Positions 1 through 5,353 of a stretch of DNA of 5,353 nt are shown piece by piece. The notes under the pieces were generated by a model that was given only the letters and a program-made list of their open reading frames with translations, made no database searches and was not told the origin of the DNA. The first letter of the stretch is position 1, and each line of letters begins with the position of its first letter. The translations under genes were made by a program, and so were the position numbers. Location of the stretch: contig VAYC01000088.1 of assembly GCA_005885025.1 (NCBI GenBank), positions 1 to 5,353 of the forward strand, in the 5' to 3' direction. Source of the stretch: Actinomycetota bacterium. GTDB taxonomy: Bacteria; Actinomycetota; UBA4738.

Positions 1-344
1 AACGTGATGACGACGTCCGGGCGGAAGTCGCGGGCGATGCGGGAGATGTCCTCGGAAAGCGCTCTCCGATCGACCCCGGCGAGTCCGCCATCCGAATAGT
101 CGAGGCACAGGGCGTGCTGGACGCCGAGGATCGCACAGGCCTGTTGGAGTTCCCTCTCTCGGACCTGGCCCAGGGTGCGCCGGGTGGCGGCCCCGGCGTC
201 GCGGATTTGTCCAGCTTGCCCGCGGGTCGCCGACACGACCATGGCCTCCGATCCAAGTGACACATATTTCGCCAAGGTCCCCCCGGCACAGAACACCTCG
301 TCGTCCGGGTGGGCGAAGACGCCGAGTAGCCGCGGCCCATCCAT
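1..344 (-). CDS. PIG-L/LmbE-family zinc deacetylase, N-terminal part (runs off left edge)
   Basis: Members of this family remove N-acetyl groups from GlcNAc-type or related amide substrates, using a metal bound near the N-terminus; MshB and Mca of mycothiol metabolism are actinobacterial examples. Here 114 codons are visible, read from an ATG at 344-342. Residues 11-16 are AHPDDE, the family signature. By analogy with MshB, H12 and D15 would be zinc ligands and D14 the catalytic base. Next come a TRGQAGQIRDAG segment (about residues 39-50) and RPDVVITF at the cut edge, both typical of generic PIG-L proteins. The C-terminal part, with the third metal ligand, lies outside the window. The start is firm because GGAGG sits six bases upstream. 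The gene lies downstream of the tRNA on the same strand. The substrate cannot be assigned; nothing visible singles out MshB over other subfamilies. Confidence 0.93.
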   Translation of the reverse strand, partial: MDGPRLLGVFAHPDDEVFCAGGTLAKYVSLGSEAMVVSATRGQAGQIRDAGAATRRTLGQVRERELQQACAILGVQHALCLDYSDGGLAGVDRRALSEDISRIARDFRPDVVIT

Positions 345-350
345 CCGTCA

Positions 351-355
351 CCTCC
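351..355 (-). promoter_or_regulatory. Strong Shine-Dalgarno site of the PIG-L gene
   Basis: Read on the minus strand, GGAGG is followed by a six-base spacer (TGACGG) and then the ATG at 344. It fixes the start of the deacetylase. A GTG inside the spacer region is out of frame. Confidence 0.8.
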
Positions 356-418
356 GCCGGTTCTCAGTCTTGGTCACAGGCCTGCGAGGGATAACCTGAC
401 TGCTCCATGAGGGTCTTG

Positions 419-434
419 CAAGGACGGGTCCTTG
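419..434 (-). terminator. Possible hairpin terminator after tRNA-Leu
   Basis: A perfect 6-bp inverted repeat (CAAGGA/TCCTTG) with a four-base loop lies 12 bases beyond the 3' end of the tRNA on the minus strand. A short T run lies between the tRNA and the hairpin rather than after it, so this is not a canonical intrinsic terminator. It could equally be a processing or read-through structure leading into the PIG-L gene. Confidence 0.3.
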
Positions 435-445
435 GCAGAAAACAG

Positions 446-533
446 TGCCCGGGGCGGGATTCGAACCCACATGGTCCCGAAGGACCGGCAGGGTTTAAGC
501 CTGCCGCGTCTCGCCAGATTTCGCCACCCGGGC
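446..533 (-). tRNA. tRNA-Leu (anticodon TAA)
   Basis: The 88-nt molecule folds as a class II tRNA. The acceptor stem GCCCGGG (533-527) pairs perfectly with CCCGGGC (453-447), with discriminator A at 446. The D arm has a short GCG/CGC stem and a GG in its loop. The anticodon arm GCAGG/CCTGC has loop CTTAAAC, so the anticodon is TAA at 497-495 and reads UUA (and UUG by wobble). The long variable arm has a GGTCC/GGACC hairpin, as expected for leucine tRNA. The T arm GTGGG/CCCGC has loop TTCGAAT and one T-G pair. CCA is not encoded, so it must be added post-transcriptionally. Several spurious ORFs overlap it on both strands. Confidence 0.97.
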
Positions 534-664
534 TCTCGCAGGGAAAGTCTCTCGCCGGCCTCCCCCACCCCCTCGATCGGGCGTGCTAGAACCTGAACCC
601 TCCGGCCTGCGTCGATAGGGGTGGGCGCGGTCCGCTTGCTGAGCGGAGGTACACTGCGCTCGAA

Positions 665-669
665 GGGAG
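665..669 (+). promoter_or_regulatory. Ribosome binding site that sets the lipoprotein start
   Basis: GGGAG lies five bases before the ATG at 675. It favours this start over the longer in-frame reading from 621, which has no such site and would put 18 charged or polar residues ahead of the signal peptide. Confidence 0.7.
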
Positions 670-674
670 ACCGG

Positions 675-1571
675 ATGGCACGAGGGCGAGCACTCACCGG
701 TGCCCTCCTCGCGTTCTGCCTCTTGCTCGGCTCGTGCGCTGGGCTCGGGAAGCAACAGAAGACACCCGCCAAGCCCCAGCCATCCACCGCCATCGCCGTC
801 TCGGTCCTCGACGACGCCATCTACCTGGTCGATCCATCCTCGGGCCAGCAGATGGAGGTCGTGCGCGGGCTCACCGACTTCCAGTCGGGCTTCGCCGCGT
901 GGGCCCCCGATCACACCCAGTTGGCTTACGCCAATCACGGCATCTACTTGATCGACTTCCACACCGATCGGCGGCGCTCCCTCATCACCGGCGGCAGGCT
1001 GTCCATGCCGACCTGGAGTCCCTCCGGCCAGGTGATGGCCTATGGGGACGGCCCATCTCTGTGGATCACCCCGCTCGACGTCCTCGGTCCTTACCGCATC
1101 CCGCTTCCGAAGACGCTGGCGTCCCTCGGCATGCACTGGTCCGCAGAGGGCATCGTCTTCGAGGGTGTCAGGAGAGATTGCTCCAGCTCGCCGCTCTGTC
1201 CCTCCACTGTCGACACCGACCTCTGGACGGTCGACTCGAACGGTAGGCACCTCCGGCAGCTGACCCACATACGTCGCGCCCTCTCCCCGAGGTGGTCACC
1301 GGACGCCACCAAGGTCCTCTTCATCAGACGCTTCGGCGAGAATCGGCGCGAACTGTGGATGGTACGGGCGAGCGGCGGCAACCCCCAGAGGGTCGGCACG
1401 GCGAACGACGTCGTGGCCTCCGACTGGTCTCCCGACGGGAACCAACTGGCGATGGTCCGGACCGGATCGCAGCCGGGGACTCTTCAGGTGTGGGTCGCGG
1501 ATGCAGACGGGACGCACGCGCATCCGATCGGCTTGCCGATCTCGGGGACGGCGGCTTCGATCGACTGGTAG
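675..1571 (+). CDS. Lipoprotein with TolB-like PD40/WD40 beta-propeller repeats
   Basis: This is a 298-residue predicted lipoprotein anchored to the outer face of the cytoplasmic membrane. Residues 1-21 form a lipoprotein signal: positively charged MARGR, a hydrophobic stretch, and a lipobox L-G-S-C with the lipidated cysteine at C21. A short hydrophilic linker follows. The rest is a beta-propeller of PD40-type repeats, recognisable by WAPD (76-79), WSPSG (114-118), WSAEG (155-159), WSPD (207-210) and WSPDG (251-255), each followed by a hydrophobic strand such as QLAYA, KVLFI or QLAMV. Strands such as LWTVDSNGRHLRQLT resemble TolB C-terminal blades. Such propellers usually bind proteins or act as sensor or scaffold domains; no catalytic motif is visible, so the partner and role are unknown. 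A GGGAG site supports the ATG at 675. It is convergent with the PPIase gene, six bases away. Confidence 0.9.
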   Translation: MARGRALTGALLAFCLLLGSCAGLGKQQKTPAKPQPSTAIAVSVLDDAIYLVDPSSGQQMEVVRGLTDFQSGFAAWAPDHTQLAYANHGIYLIDFHTDRRRSLITGGRLSMPTWSPSGQVMAYGDGPSLWITPLDVLGPYRIPLPKTLASLGMHWSAEGIVFEGVRRDCSSSPLCPSTVDTDLWTVDSNGRHLRQLTHIRRALSPRWSPDATKVLFIRRFGENRRELWMVRASGGNPQRVGTANDVVASDWSPDGNQLAMVRTGSQPGTLQVWVADADGTHAHPIGLPISGTAASIDW

Positions 1572-1577
1572 CGGGCC

Positions 1578-2372
1578 TCAGGACGCCTTGATCGTGATCT
1601 TCACGATGTAGACAGTCTGGACCGGCTTGCCGTCCGAGGCGCCGTTCTGGATGGGCAAGGTGCCGATCTTGTCGGCCACGTCCTGGCCCTTCACCACGGT
1701 CCCGATGATCGCGTAGTCGGGCGAGAGGGACGGGTTCTTCCCGGTCACGATGAAGAACTGGCTTTCCGACGTCCCCGCCGGTTGGTCCGTCCCTTTGGCC
1801 ATGGCCACCGTCCCCGCCGGATACGTCGATCCCCTGGGAGGGGCGTCCACTGTCTGGTAGCCGGGACCTCCACTCCCGGTCCCCGTGGGGTCGCCCCCTT
1901 GTATGACGAAGTCGCGGGCGATCCGGTGGAAGATCAGACCGTCATAGAAGTGCTGGCGGACAAGGAAGACGAAGCTGTTCACCGTGTTGGGCGCCAGCTT
2001 GGGATCGAGCTTCATCTCGATCGTCCCGCAGGACGTCACCATGGTCGCCGTGTAGGTCTTGCGCACATCGATGGTCATCCTCGGCGGCTTCTTGTAGGAC
2101 GGTTTCTTCTTCGAGGCTGCCGCCGGCACCGTTCCCCCGCAGGCCACGCCGCCCGCCGAGGGCGACGGGCTCGGCGAGCCCGATGCCTGGGCCTTCGGCT
2201 TGCCGCCCTTGGTCAGGAGGAAGAGCCCGCCGCCTACCCCCCCCAGGGCGACCAGGATGCCGACGGTGGCGGCGACGATGCGCTGACGATGCTTGTGGTG
2301 GCGCTCCCGGCGCCGCCGTTCGTACTGCTTGGCCAGGTGTCGATCGCGGGTCTTCCTGCTGCCTTGGGGCAT
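1578..2372 (-). CDS. Membrane-anchored cyclophilin-type peptidylprolyl cis-trans isomerase
   Basis: The 264-residue protein catalyses cis-trans isomerisation at proline bonds, probably assisting folding of exported proteins. Residues 1-31 are very basic (RRRRERHHKHRQR), followed by one membrane segment at about 32-54 and a Ser/Pro/Gly-rich linker (SGSPSPSPSAGG). That gives a cytoplasmic N-terminus with the enzyme outside. The cyclophilin domain covers about 105-264. FHRIARDFVIQGGD (148-161) carries the conserved R150, F155 and Q158 of the active site. SQFFIV (204-209) and the YAIIGTVVKGQDVADKI segment are also diagnostic. The position of human CypA W121 falls in NPSLSPDY, so the tryptophan is absent, as in many bacterial forms. 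The gene starts 46 bases after the DUF501-Ppx stop and may share its transcript. No clear ribosome binding site precedes the ATG; the positive-inside N-terminus supports this start. Confidence 0.94.
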   Translation of the reverse strand: MPQGSRKTRDRHLAKQYERRRRERHHKHRQRIVAATVGILVALGGVGGGLFLLTKGGKPKAQASGSPSPSPSAGGVACGGTVPAAASKKKPSYKKPPRMTIDVRKTYTATMVTSCGTIEMKLDPKLAPNTVNSFVFLVRQHFYDGLIFHRIARDFVIQGGDPTGTGSGGPGYQTVDAPPRGSTYPAGTVAMAKGTDQPAGTSESQFFIVTGKNPSLSPDYAIIGTVVKGQDVADKIGTLPIQNGASDGKPVQTVYIVKITIKAS

Positions 2373-2418
2373 CCGAATCGATGAGCCTACCGGCTGGCCG
2401 CGGGTTCGACCACGGGAG

Positions 2419-3741
2419 TCAACCCGAGGCGATGGAGTAGGCGATGCCGTCCAGGATGTCGGTCTCCGAGACCATCGCCTCGGTGAAACCCCACCGCTGC
2501 ATCACGCTCACCAGGATGGCCGCCCCCGCCGGGATGACGTCCTCTCTCCCCGGCACCATCACGGGGATCTGCCGCCGCTCCTCCGTGGTCATGTCCGCGA
2601 GGAGGCGGAACACCCGTTCGGCGTCTGCCCGCGACAGGACCGACCGGTGCAGGACGTCTGGATCGTATTCGGGAAGCCCCATCGCGATGGCCTGCACTGT
2701 GGTCGCGGTGCCGGCTACGGCCACCAGGGTGGACGCGTCGTGGACCGGGATGCGGTCCTCCACCTGGTGAAGGACCGAGGTGATGGCCAGATCGAGCCGC
2801 TCCAGCTCGTCGTAGGCCGGGGGGTCGGTGTGCACGTACCGCTCGGTGAGTCGCACGCTTCCGATCTGAGCTGACACGGCAGCCGTAGGGACGCCGTCGC
2901 CGATGGCGAACTCCGTGCTCCCGCCACCGATGTCCAGGACGAGTTGTGGGGCCGGTCGCTCCAAACCGCGAGTGGCCCCGAGGAACGACAGTCTGGCCTC
3001 TGCCTCCCCGGCCAGGATCTCCATCGGCTCACCCGTCAACCGCCGGACCGCCCGGGCCAACTCGTCCCGGTTGGAGGCATCCCGCACGGCGCTGGTCGCC
3101 GCCAAGTGGATCCGCTCCGCCCCCAGAGCCCGGGCTCGCCGGCAATACCGTTGCAACACCACGAGCGTTCGCCGGAGGGCGTCGGGTGCGATCCGGCCCG
3201 TCCTGTCCACGTCCTGCCCGATCCTGGTGATGACCATGTCGCGGGCCAGTTCCTGCAGCTCCGCTTCGCTCTCGGGGAAGCGCGCCACGAGCAGGCGGAT
3301 CGAATTCGTCCCAAGGTCGATCGCGGCCACCCTTCGGCCCGGCTTCTCGTAGTGGATCGGCCCATGTTCCTCGAGCCGCTCGGCCACCCAGGCCCCGACG
3401 GGGTCGGCCCCCCCGGCCAGGTGGTAGGCGTAGTGCGCGTGCAGGCACTTCACGCCCCGGGCCGCGCCGCCGACTCCACCCCAAGCTTTCGCCCCCGGAT
3501 GGAGGCGCTCCCGTTCGTTCGCATACTCCTCGTGGGCTCGACGGAGGGCGATCCGGAAGTCCGGGTCGACTTCGGCTCGATGGGAGAGGCGCTTGATCCA
3601 GCCGTCGGACTCGAGGCGCGAGACCGCGGCGACGGCCTCGGGGCACGTCAGCCAGTACAGGGTGGGGAACGGTTGGCCCTCGGCATCGACCGGACGATTG
3701 CGGATCACCAACGGATGCCCAGCCCCGCATCGAGCAACCAC
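2419..3741 (-). CDS. DUF501 domain fused to exopolyphosphatase/GppA phosphatase (Ppx/GppA)
   Basis: Ppx/GppA enzymes hydrolyse inorganic polyphosphate and/or the gamma phosphate of pppGpp in the cytoplasm, linking phosphate storage and the stringent response. Residues 1-about 132 are a DUF501 domain: FPTLYWLTCPEAVAAVSRLE (25-44), then GVGGA and GVKCLHAHYAYHLAGG (89-111). Its function is unknown. Residues 138-440 are a full-length actinobacterial-type Ppx/GppA domain of the ASKHA fold: AIDLGTNSIRL (140-150), ATSAVRD (215-221), LAGEAEARLSFLGA (243-256), LDIGGGSTEF (269-278), AGTATT (343-348), GREDVIPAGA (398-407) and SETDILDG (425-432). No key motif is missing. In other actinobacteria the two parts are usually adjacent separate genes; here no stop divides them. 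A GTG at 3330-3328 (V138) could start Ppx alone. The GTG chosen at 3741 lacks a clear ribosome site, and conserved DUF501-like residues lie in frame upstream of it, so the true N-terminus is uncertain. Confidence 0.93.
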   Translation of the reverse strand: MVARCGAGHPLVIRNRPVDAEGQPFPTLYWLTCPEAVAAVSRLESDGWIKRLSHRAEVDPDFRIALRRAHEEYANERERLHPGAKAWGGVGGAARGVKCLHAHYAYHLAGGADPVGAWVAERLEEHGPIHYEKPGRRVAAIDLGTNSIRLLVARFPESEAELQELARDMVITRIGQDVDRTGRIAPDALRRTLVVLQRYCRRARALGAERIHLAATSAVRDASNRDELARAVRRLTGEPMEILAGEAEARLSFLGATRGLERPAPQLVLDIGGGSTEFAIGDGVPTAAVSAQIGSVRLTERYVHTDPPAYDELERLDLAITSVLHQVEDRIPVHDASTLVAVAGTATTVQAIAMGLPEYDPDVLHRSVLSRADAERVFRLLADMTTEERRQIPVMVPGREDVIPAGAAILVSVMQRWGFTEAMVSETDILDGIAYSIASG

Positions 3742-3768
3742 GGTGAACGGGATGGACGGCTCCCGCCC

Positions 3769-3827
3769 GAGCTGGGCGGCAACGGCCGTGCGATCGGCGT
3801 GGCTGGCTATTTCCGCTTGTTCTCCAC
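3769..3827. repeat. Direct repeat copy B (fossil S1/DUF501 junction)
   Basis: This segment aligns without gaps to 5041-5099 at about 50 of 59 bases, and the core 3796-3827 matches 5068-5099 at 30 of 32. Read on the minus strand it contains the codons V-E-N-K-R-K-stop, the tail of the S1 gene. In another frame it then reads A-S-H-A-D-R-T-A-V-A-A-Q-L-G, which continues in frame into the DUF501 ORF. The two core mismatches are synonymous in the S1 frame (GTG/GTC and AAG/AAA). Confidence 0.85.
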
Positions 3828-3833
3828 GAGAGG

Positions 3834-3856
3834 GCCCTCAGCCTGCGGCTGAGGGC
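3834..3856 (-). terminator. Perfect 10-bp GC-rich hairpin between the kelch gene and DUF501-ppx
   Basis: GCCCTCAGCC (3834-3843) pairs without mismatch with GGCTGAGGGC (3847-3856) around a three-base loop. There is no T run on either side, which is common for high-GC terminators but also leaves room for an mRNA-stabilising or palindromic repeat role. It lies 33 bases beyond the kelch stop and just before repeat copy B. Confidence 0.5.
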
Positions 3857-3861
3857 GGCAT

Positions 3862-3893
3862 GCTAACCCAAGGGCCTTTGCCCGAAGGTTAGC
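3862..3893 (-). terminator. Imperfect hairpin overlapping the kelch stop codon
   Basis: A 7-bp outer stem (GCTAACC at 3862-3868 with GGTTAGC at 3887-3893), a 3x3 internal loop, a 4-bp GGGC/GCCC stem and a four-base loop form one structure. The kelch TAA (3891-3889) is inside the outer stem. With the perfect hairpin next to it, this makes a tandem pair after the kelch gene. No T run follows. Confidence 0.4.
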
Positions 3894-5055
3894 CGGTGAT
3901 GGTCTCGGCACAGGTCACCCCGGTCTGGCACCAATTCGTGCCATCCCATAGCCAGGTGTCATTGAAGAAGCTCGGCCCTCGAGTTGCTCCCCCAAAGAGT
4001 ACGACCCGTCCGTTCGACGTTGAGGGGTCCCAGGCCAGCCCGACACAACAACGCCGGGGTGGCGGCGTGGTGGGGCTGGCCCTTCTCCATCTCCCCGAGC
4101 CCAACAGCCAGGTTGCGTTCAAAACGGTGACGAGCGGTGCTTGTGTCCTGGAGAAGCAGTCGCCGGCGCAGCCTCCGAACATCACGATCTGCCCGTTGAT
4201 CTCGTCATACGCGGTTCGATGCTGAGTCCGAGCCTTGGGGGAGTTGACGCGGGCCAGCTTGACCCAACTGTCATCAGCGTTGTCCCAATACCATGTCTCG
4301 CCTACCAGAACTGTGTTGCCCTTGCCACCGTACAGAATCAACTGTGATCTTCTCTCGCTGTAGGCGATCGCCGGAGAGCCGCGATTGGACGGGCGAGTAG
4401 TGCCAGGCTTACATCCGCTACACCGCCTCGTCCAAGCATCGTCTGCCGCGTCCCACGTCCACGTGTCGCCGCACGCCCCAGACCGGTGGCCACCACACGT
4501 GCCGAAGCCGCCGAACAAGATCGCAAAGCCGTCGCCGCCGTCCCACGCCAACCCTTCCGAGCGACGAGCGGACGGCTTGCTCTGGTCCGTGGTGCAGCCA
4601 GTGCAGGCGAGCGCCCACGTCGTCCCATCCCAGAGCCAGGTATCGTCGAGATTCCCCCGCTGATTCGAGCAGTCTGACCCGGGGGACCCGCCGAACAGCA
4701 CCAATTTGGGCGGGGTGGAGGTGGCGTCGAGCGTCATTCGGGTGCTGTGGCGGGCACAGGGATGGTTGGGAGGGGTCAGCAGACTCCAGAGTCCCTCGTC
4801 CCACACCCACGTGTCCTCCAGGGACCTGCCGGCCCCGTCGGTGCCACAGAACATGACGATTTCCCCGCCGACGCCGTGGTTGGGATCAAAAGCGAAAGCC
4901 ATGCAGCACCGGGCACAGGGAAGGCCTGGACCATCCGTACAGGCGTCGACCGGCTGAAGTGCCTTCGATGTGGTCCCGTCAGCCATAGGGCGTGTGGCAA
5001 AGCCAGAGACAAGAATCTGAACTGCCAGGAGAACCGGCAGGATCCGGGCGGCCAC
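3889..5055 (-). CDS. Secreted cysteine-rich kelch-repeat beta-propeller protein
   Basis: The 388-residue protein starts with a Sec-type signal peptide (MAARILPVLLAVQILVSG, cleavage probably near residues 20-25), then six kelch repeats, enough for a closed six-bladed propeller. Blades are marked by IVMFCG (66-71), LVLFGG (118-123), AILFGG (178-183), LILYGG (239-244), IVMFGG (290-295) and VVLFGG (351-356). Most are followed by a D/E-T-W-x-W-D motif such as DTWVWD (81-86), DTWLWD (138-143) and DTWTWD (197-202). Blade 5 is degenerate (NATWLLGSGRW). Nineteen cysteines, including CTGC (151-154) and CSGC (212-215) between blades, suggest disulphides outside the cell. No galactose-oxidase-type copper site was identified, so the role is unknown, perhaps binding or adhesion. 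Hand-counted GC is about 60% (five 60-base lines), against about 69% in the neighbouring ppx region. The GTG start at 5055 lies in repeat copy A, 23 bases after the S1 stop, without a ribosome site; translational coupling is possible. Starting at M24 would lose the signal peptide. Confidence 0.87.
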   Translation of the reverse strand: MAARILPVLLAVQILVSGFATRPMADGTTSKALQPVDACTDGPGLPCARCCMAFAFDPNHGVGGEIVMFCGTDGAGRSLEDTWVWDEGLWSLLTPPNHPCARHSTRMTLDATSTPPKLVLFGGSPGSDCSNQRGNLDDTWLWDGTTWALACTGCTTDQSKPSARRSEGLAWDGGDGFAILFGGFGTCGGHRSGACGDTWTWDAADDAWTRRCSGCKPGTTRPSNRGSPAIAYSERRSQLILYGGKGNTVLVGETWYWDNADDSWVKLARVNSPKARTQHRTAYDEINGQIVMFGGCAGDCFSRTQAPLVTVLNATWLLGSGRWRRASPTTPPPRRCCVGLAWDPSTSNGRVVLFGGATRGPSFFNDTWLWDGTNWCQTGVTCAETITG

Positions 5056-5099
5056 TGCCGGGCGAAAGGCGTGGCTGGCTATTTCCGTTTGTTCTCGAC
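5041..5099. repeat. Direct repeat copy A (live S1 3' end and kelch start)
   Basis: This is the partner of 3769-3827, at a spacing of 1272 bp. It holds the real S1 stop (5081-5079) and the kelch GTG (5055-5053). In the DUF501 frame it reads A-S-H-A-F-R-P-A-V-A-A-R, and the kelch protein begins at the V of that string. Identity fades beyond 5041 toward the kelch coding body and beyond 5099 toward the S1 coding body. Confidence 0.85.
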
Positions 5100-5353
5100 G
5101 GAGCGCTTGAAATCGACCTGGCGCTCCTCGGATTGCCGCATGAACCGCTTGAGCTTCTGCTCGAACTCGGGGTCCCGGCCCGACCTGCGGTCGATCCGCG
5201 GCGCGGGGTCCTGCAGAGCCTTGATCGAGAGGTCGATCTTGCCGTCTTCCTTGATGGCCACGACCTTCGCCTGCACCCGGTCGTTCAGGTGGAGGTGGTC
5301 CTCGACGTTCCGGACATAGTTCCGGTCGATCTCCGAGATGTGGACGAGGCCGA
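5079..5353 (-). CDS. S1 RNA-binding domain protein, YabR/CvfD-like, C-terminal part (runs off right edge)
   Basis: Ninety residues and the stop are visible; the N-terminal part of the S1 domain is outside the window. GLVHISEI, YVRNVEDHLHLNDRVQAKV and DGKIDLSIKAL are the second half of an S1 OB-fold, which binds RNA. After it comes a short basic tail with DPEFEQKLKRFMRQSEERQ and a final ENKRK, which strongly resembles the tail of Firmicute YabR/CvfD (general stress protein 13-like) proteins; those associate with ribosomes and affect translation. YabR genes commonly follow divIC, so a DivIC/FtsB-type cell-division gene may lie just beyond the right edge (inference). The last 21 bases of the gene are duplicated downstream of the kelch gene. 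Confidence 0.9.
   Translation of the reverse strand, partial: GLVHISEIDRNYVRNVEDHLHLNDRVQAKVVAIKEDGKIDLSIKALQDPAPRIDRRSGRDPEFEQKLKRFMRQSEERQVDFKRSVENKRK

Noticed and set aside
384..424. TTGCAA/TTATCC on the minus strand as a promoter for the PIG-L gene
   Set aside because: The spacing is about 21 bases, too long, and the hexamers are poor matches.
446..533. tRNA-Leu as an integration (att) site
   Set aside because: I saw no repeated tRNA 3' end, integrase or phage gene in the window.
650..655. TACACT as a -10 element for the lipoprotein gene, with a small hairpin at 631-647
   Set aside because: It fits a loose TANNNT pattern, but no acceptable -35 lies 16-18 bases upstream. The 6-bp hairpin has no known role, so this is too weak to annotate.
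495..1268. Long minus-strand ORF of 257 codons overlapping the tRNA and the lipoprotein gene
   Set aside because: It runs through the tRNA and lies antisense to a well-supported lipoprotein. Its residues are R/G/E-rich low-complexity typical of high-GC shadows, with no domain.
2944..3852. Plus-strand ORF of 302 codons opposite DUF501-Ppx
   Set aside because: It is a complementary-strand shadow of conserved Ppx and DUF501 motifs and has no recognisable domain.
3942..4820. Short DNA repeats within the kelch gene
   Set aside because: They encode the repeated D-T-W-x-W-D kelch motif and need no separate explanation.
4747..5319. Plus-strand ORF of 190 codons across the kelch start and the S1 gene
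   Set aside because: It is antisense to two recognisable proteins and has no motif; it is an artefact of high GC.

Overview
The window looks like chromosomal DNA from a high-GC actinobacterial lineage. The neutral genes are about 67-73% GC where I counted by hand. The tRNA does not encode its CCA end. The pairing of a DUF501 domain with an exopolyphosphatase/GppA protein is typical of Actinomycetota. I cannot place it more finely from sequence alone; an uncultured actinobacterial or MAG contig would fit.

Layout, left to right. Positions 1-344 (minus) hold the N-terminal part of a PIG-L/LmbE-type zinc deacetylase that runs off the left edge. Positions 446-533 (minus) are a complete tRNA-Leu(TAA). 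Positions 675-1571 (plus) encode a lipoprotein with TolB-like PD40 beta-propeller repeats. Six bases later, and convergent with it, lies a membrane-anchored cyclophilin-type peptidylprolyl isomerase (1578-2372, minus). Upstream of that on the same strand is one continuous ORF joining a DUF501 domain to a full Ppx/GppA phosphatase domain (2419-3741, minus). Next is a secreted, cysteine-rich six-repeat kelch protein of lower GC (3889-5055, minus). At the right edge is the C-terminal part of a YabR/CvfD-like S1 RNA-binding protein (5079-5353, minus).

The most interesting part is 3742-5100. A direct repeat of about 59 bp (5041-5099 and 3769-3827, about 50/59 identical) brackets the kelch gene. 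Each copy carries the last codons of the S1 gene (V-E-N-K-R-K-stop) followed by what reads, in another frame, as the N-terminus of DUF501. The simplest reading is that the S1 gene once abutted DUF501-ppx directly and that the kelch gene was inserted at the junction, duplicating it. The kelch ORF now starts inside its copy of the junction. The DUF501 copy has no ATG/GTG/TTG codon ahead of its conserved N-terminal residues. Two tandem hairpins separate the kelch gene from the old junction.

Functionally, the minus-strand run S1 protein - (kelch insert) - DUF501/Ppx - PPIase resembles the conserved actinobacterial housekeeping neighbourhood near divIC/ftsB and eno, which would lie beyond the right edge (inference). 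The lipoprotein and PPIase are both predicted to act outside the membrane but belong to opposite transcripts. I saw no CRISPR array, transposase, phage gene or riboswitch.
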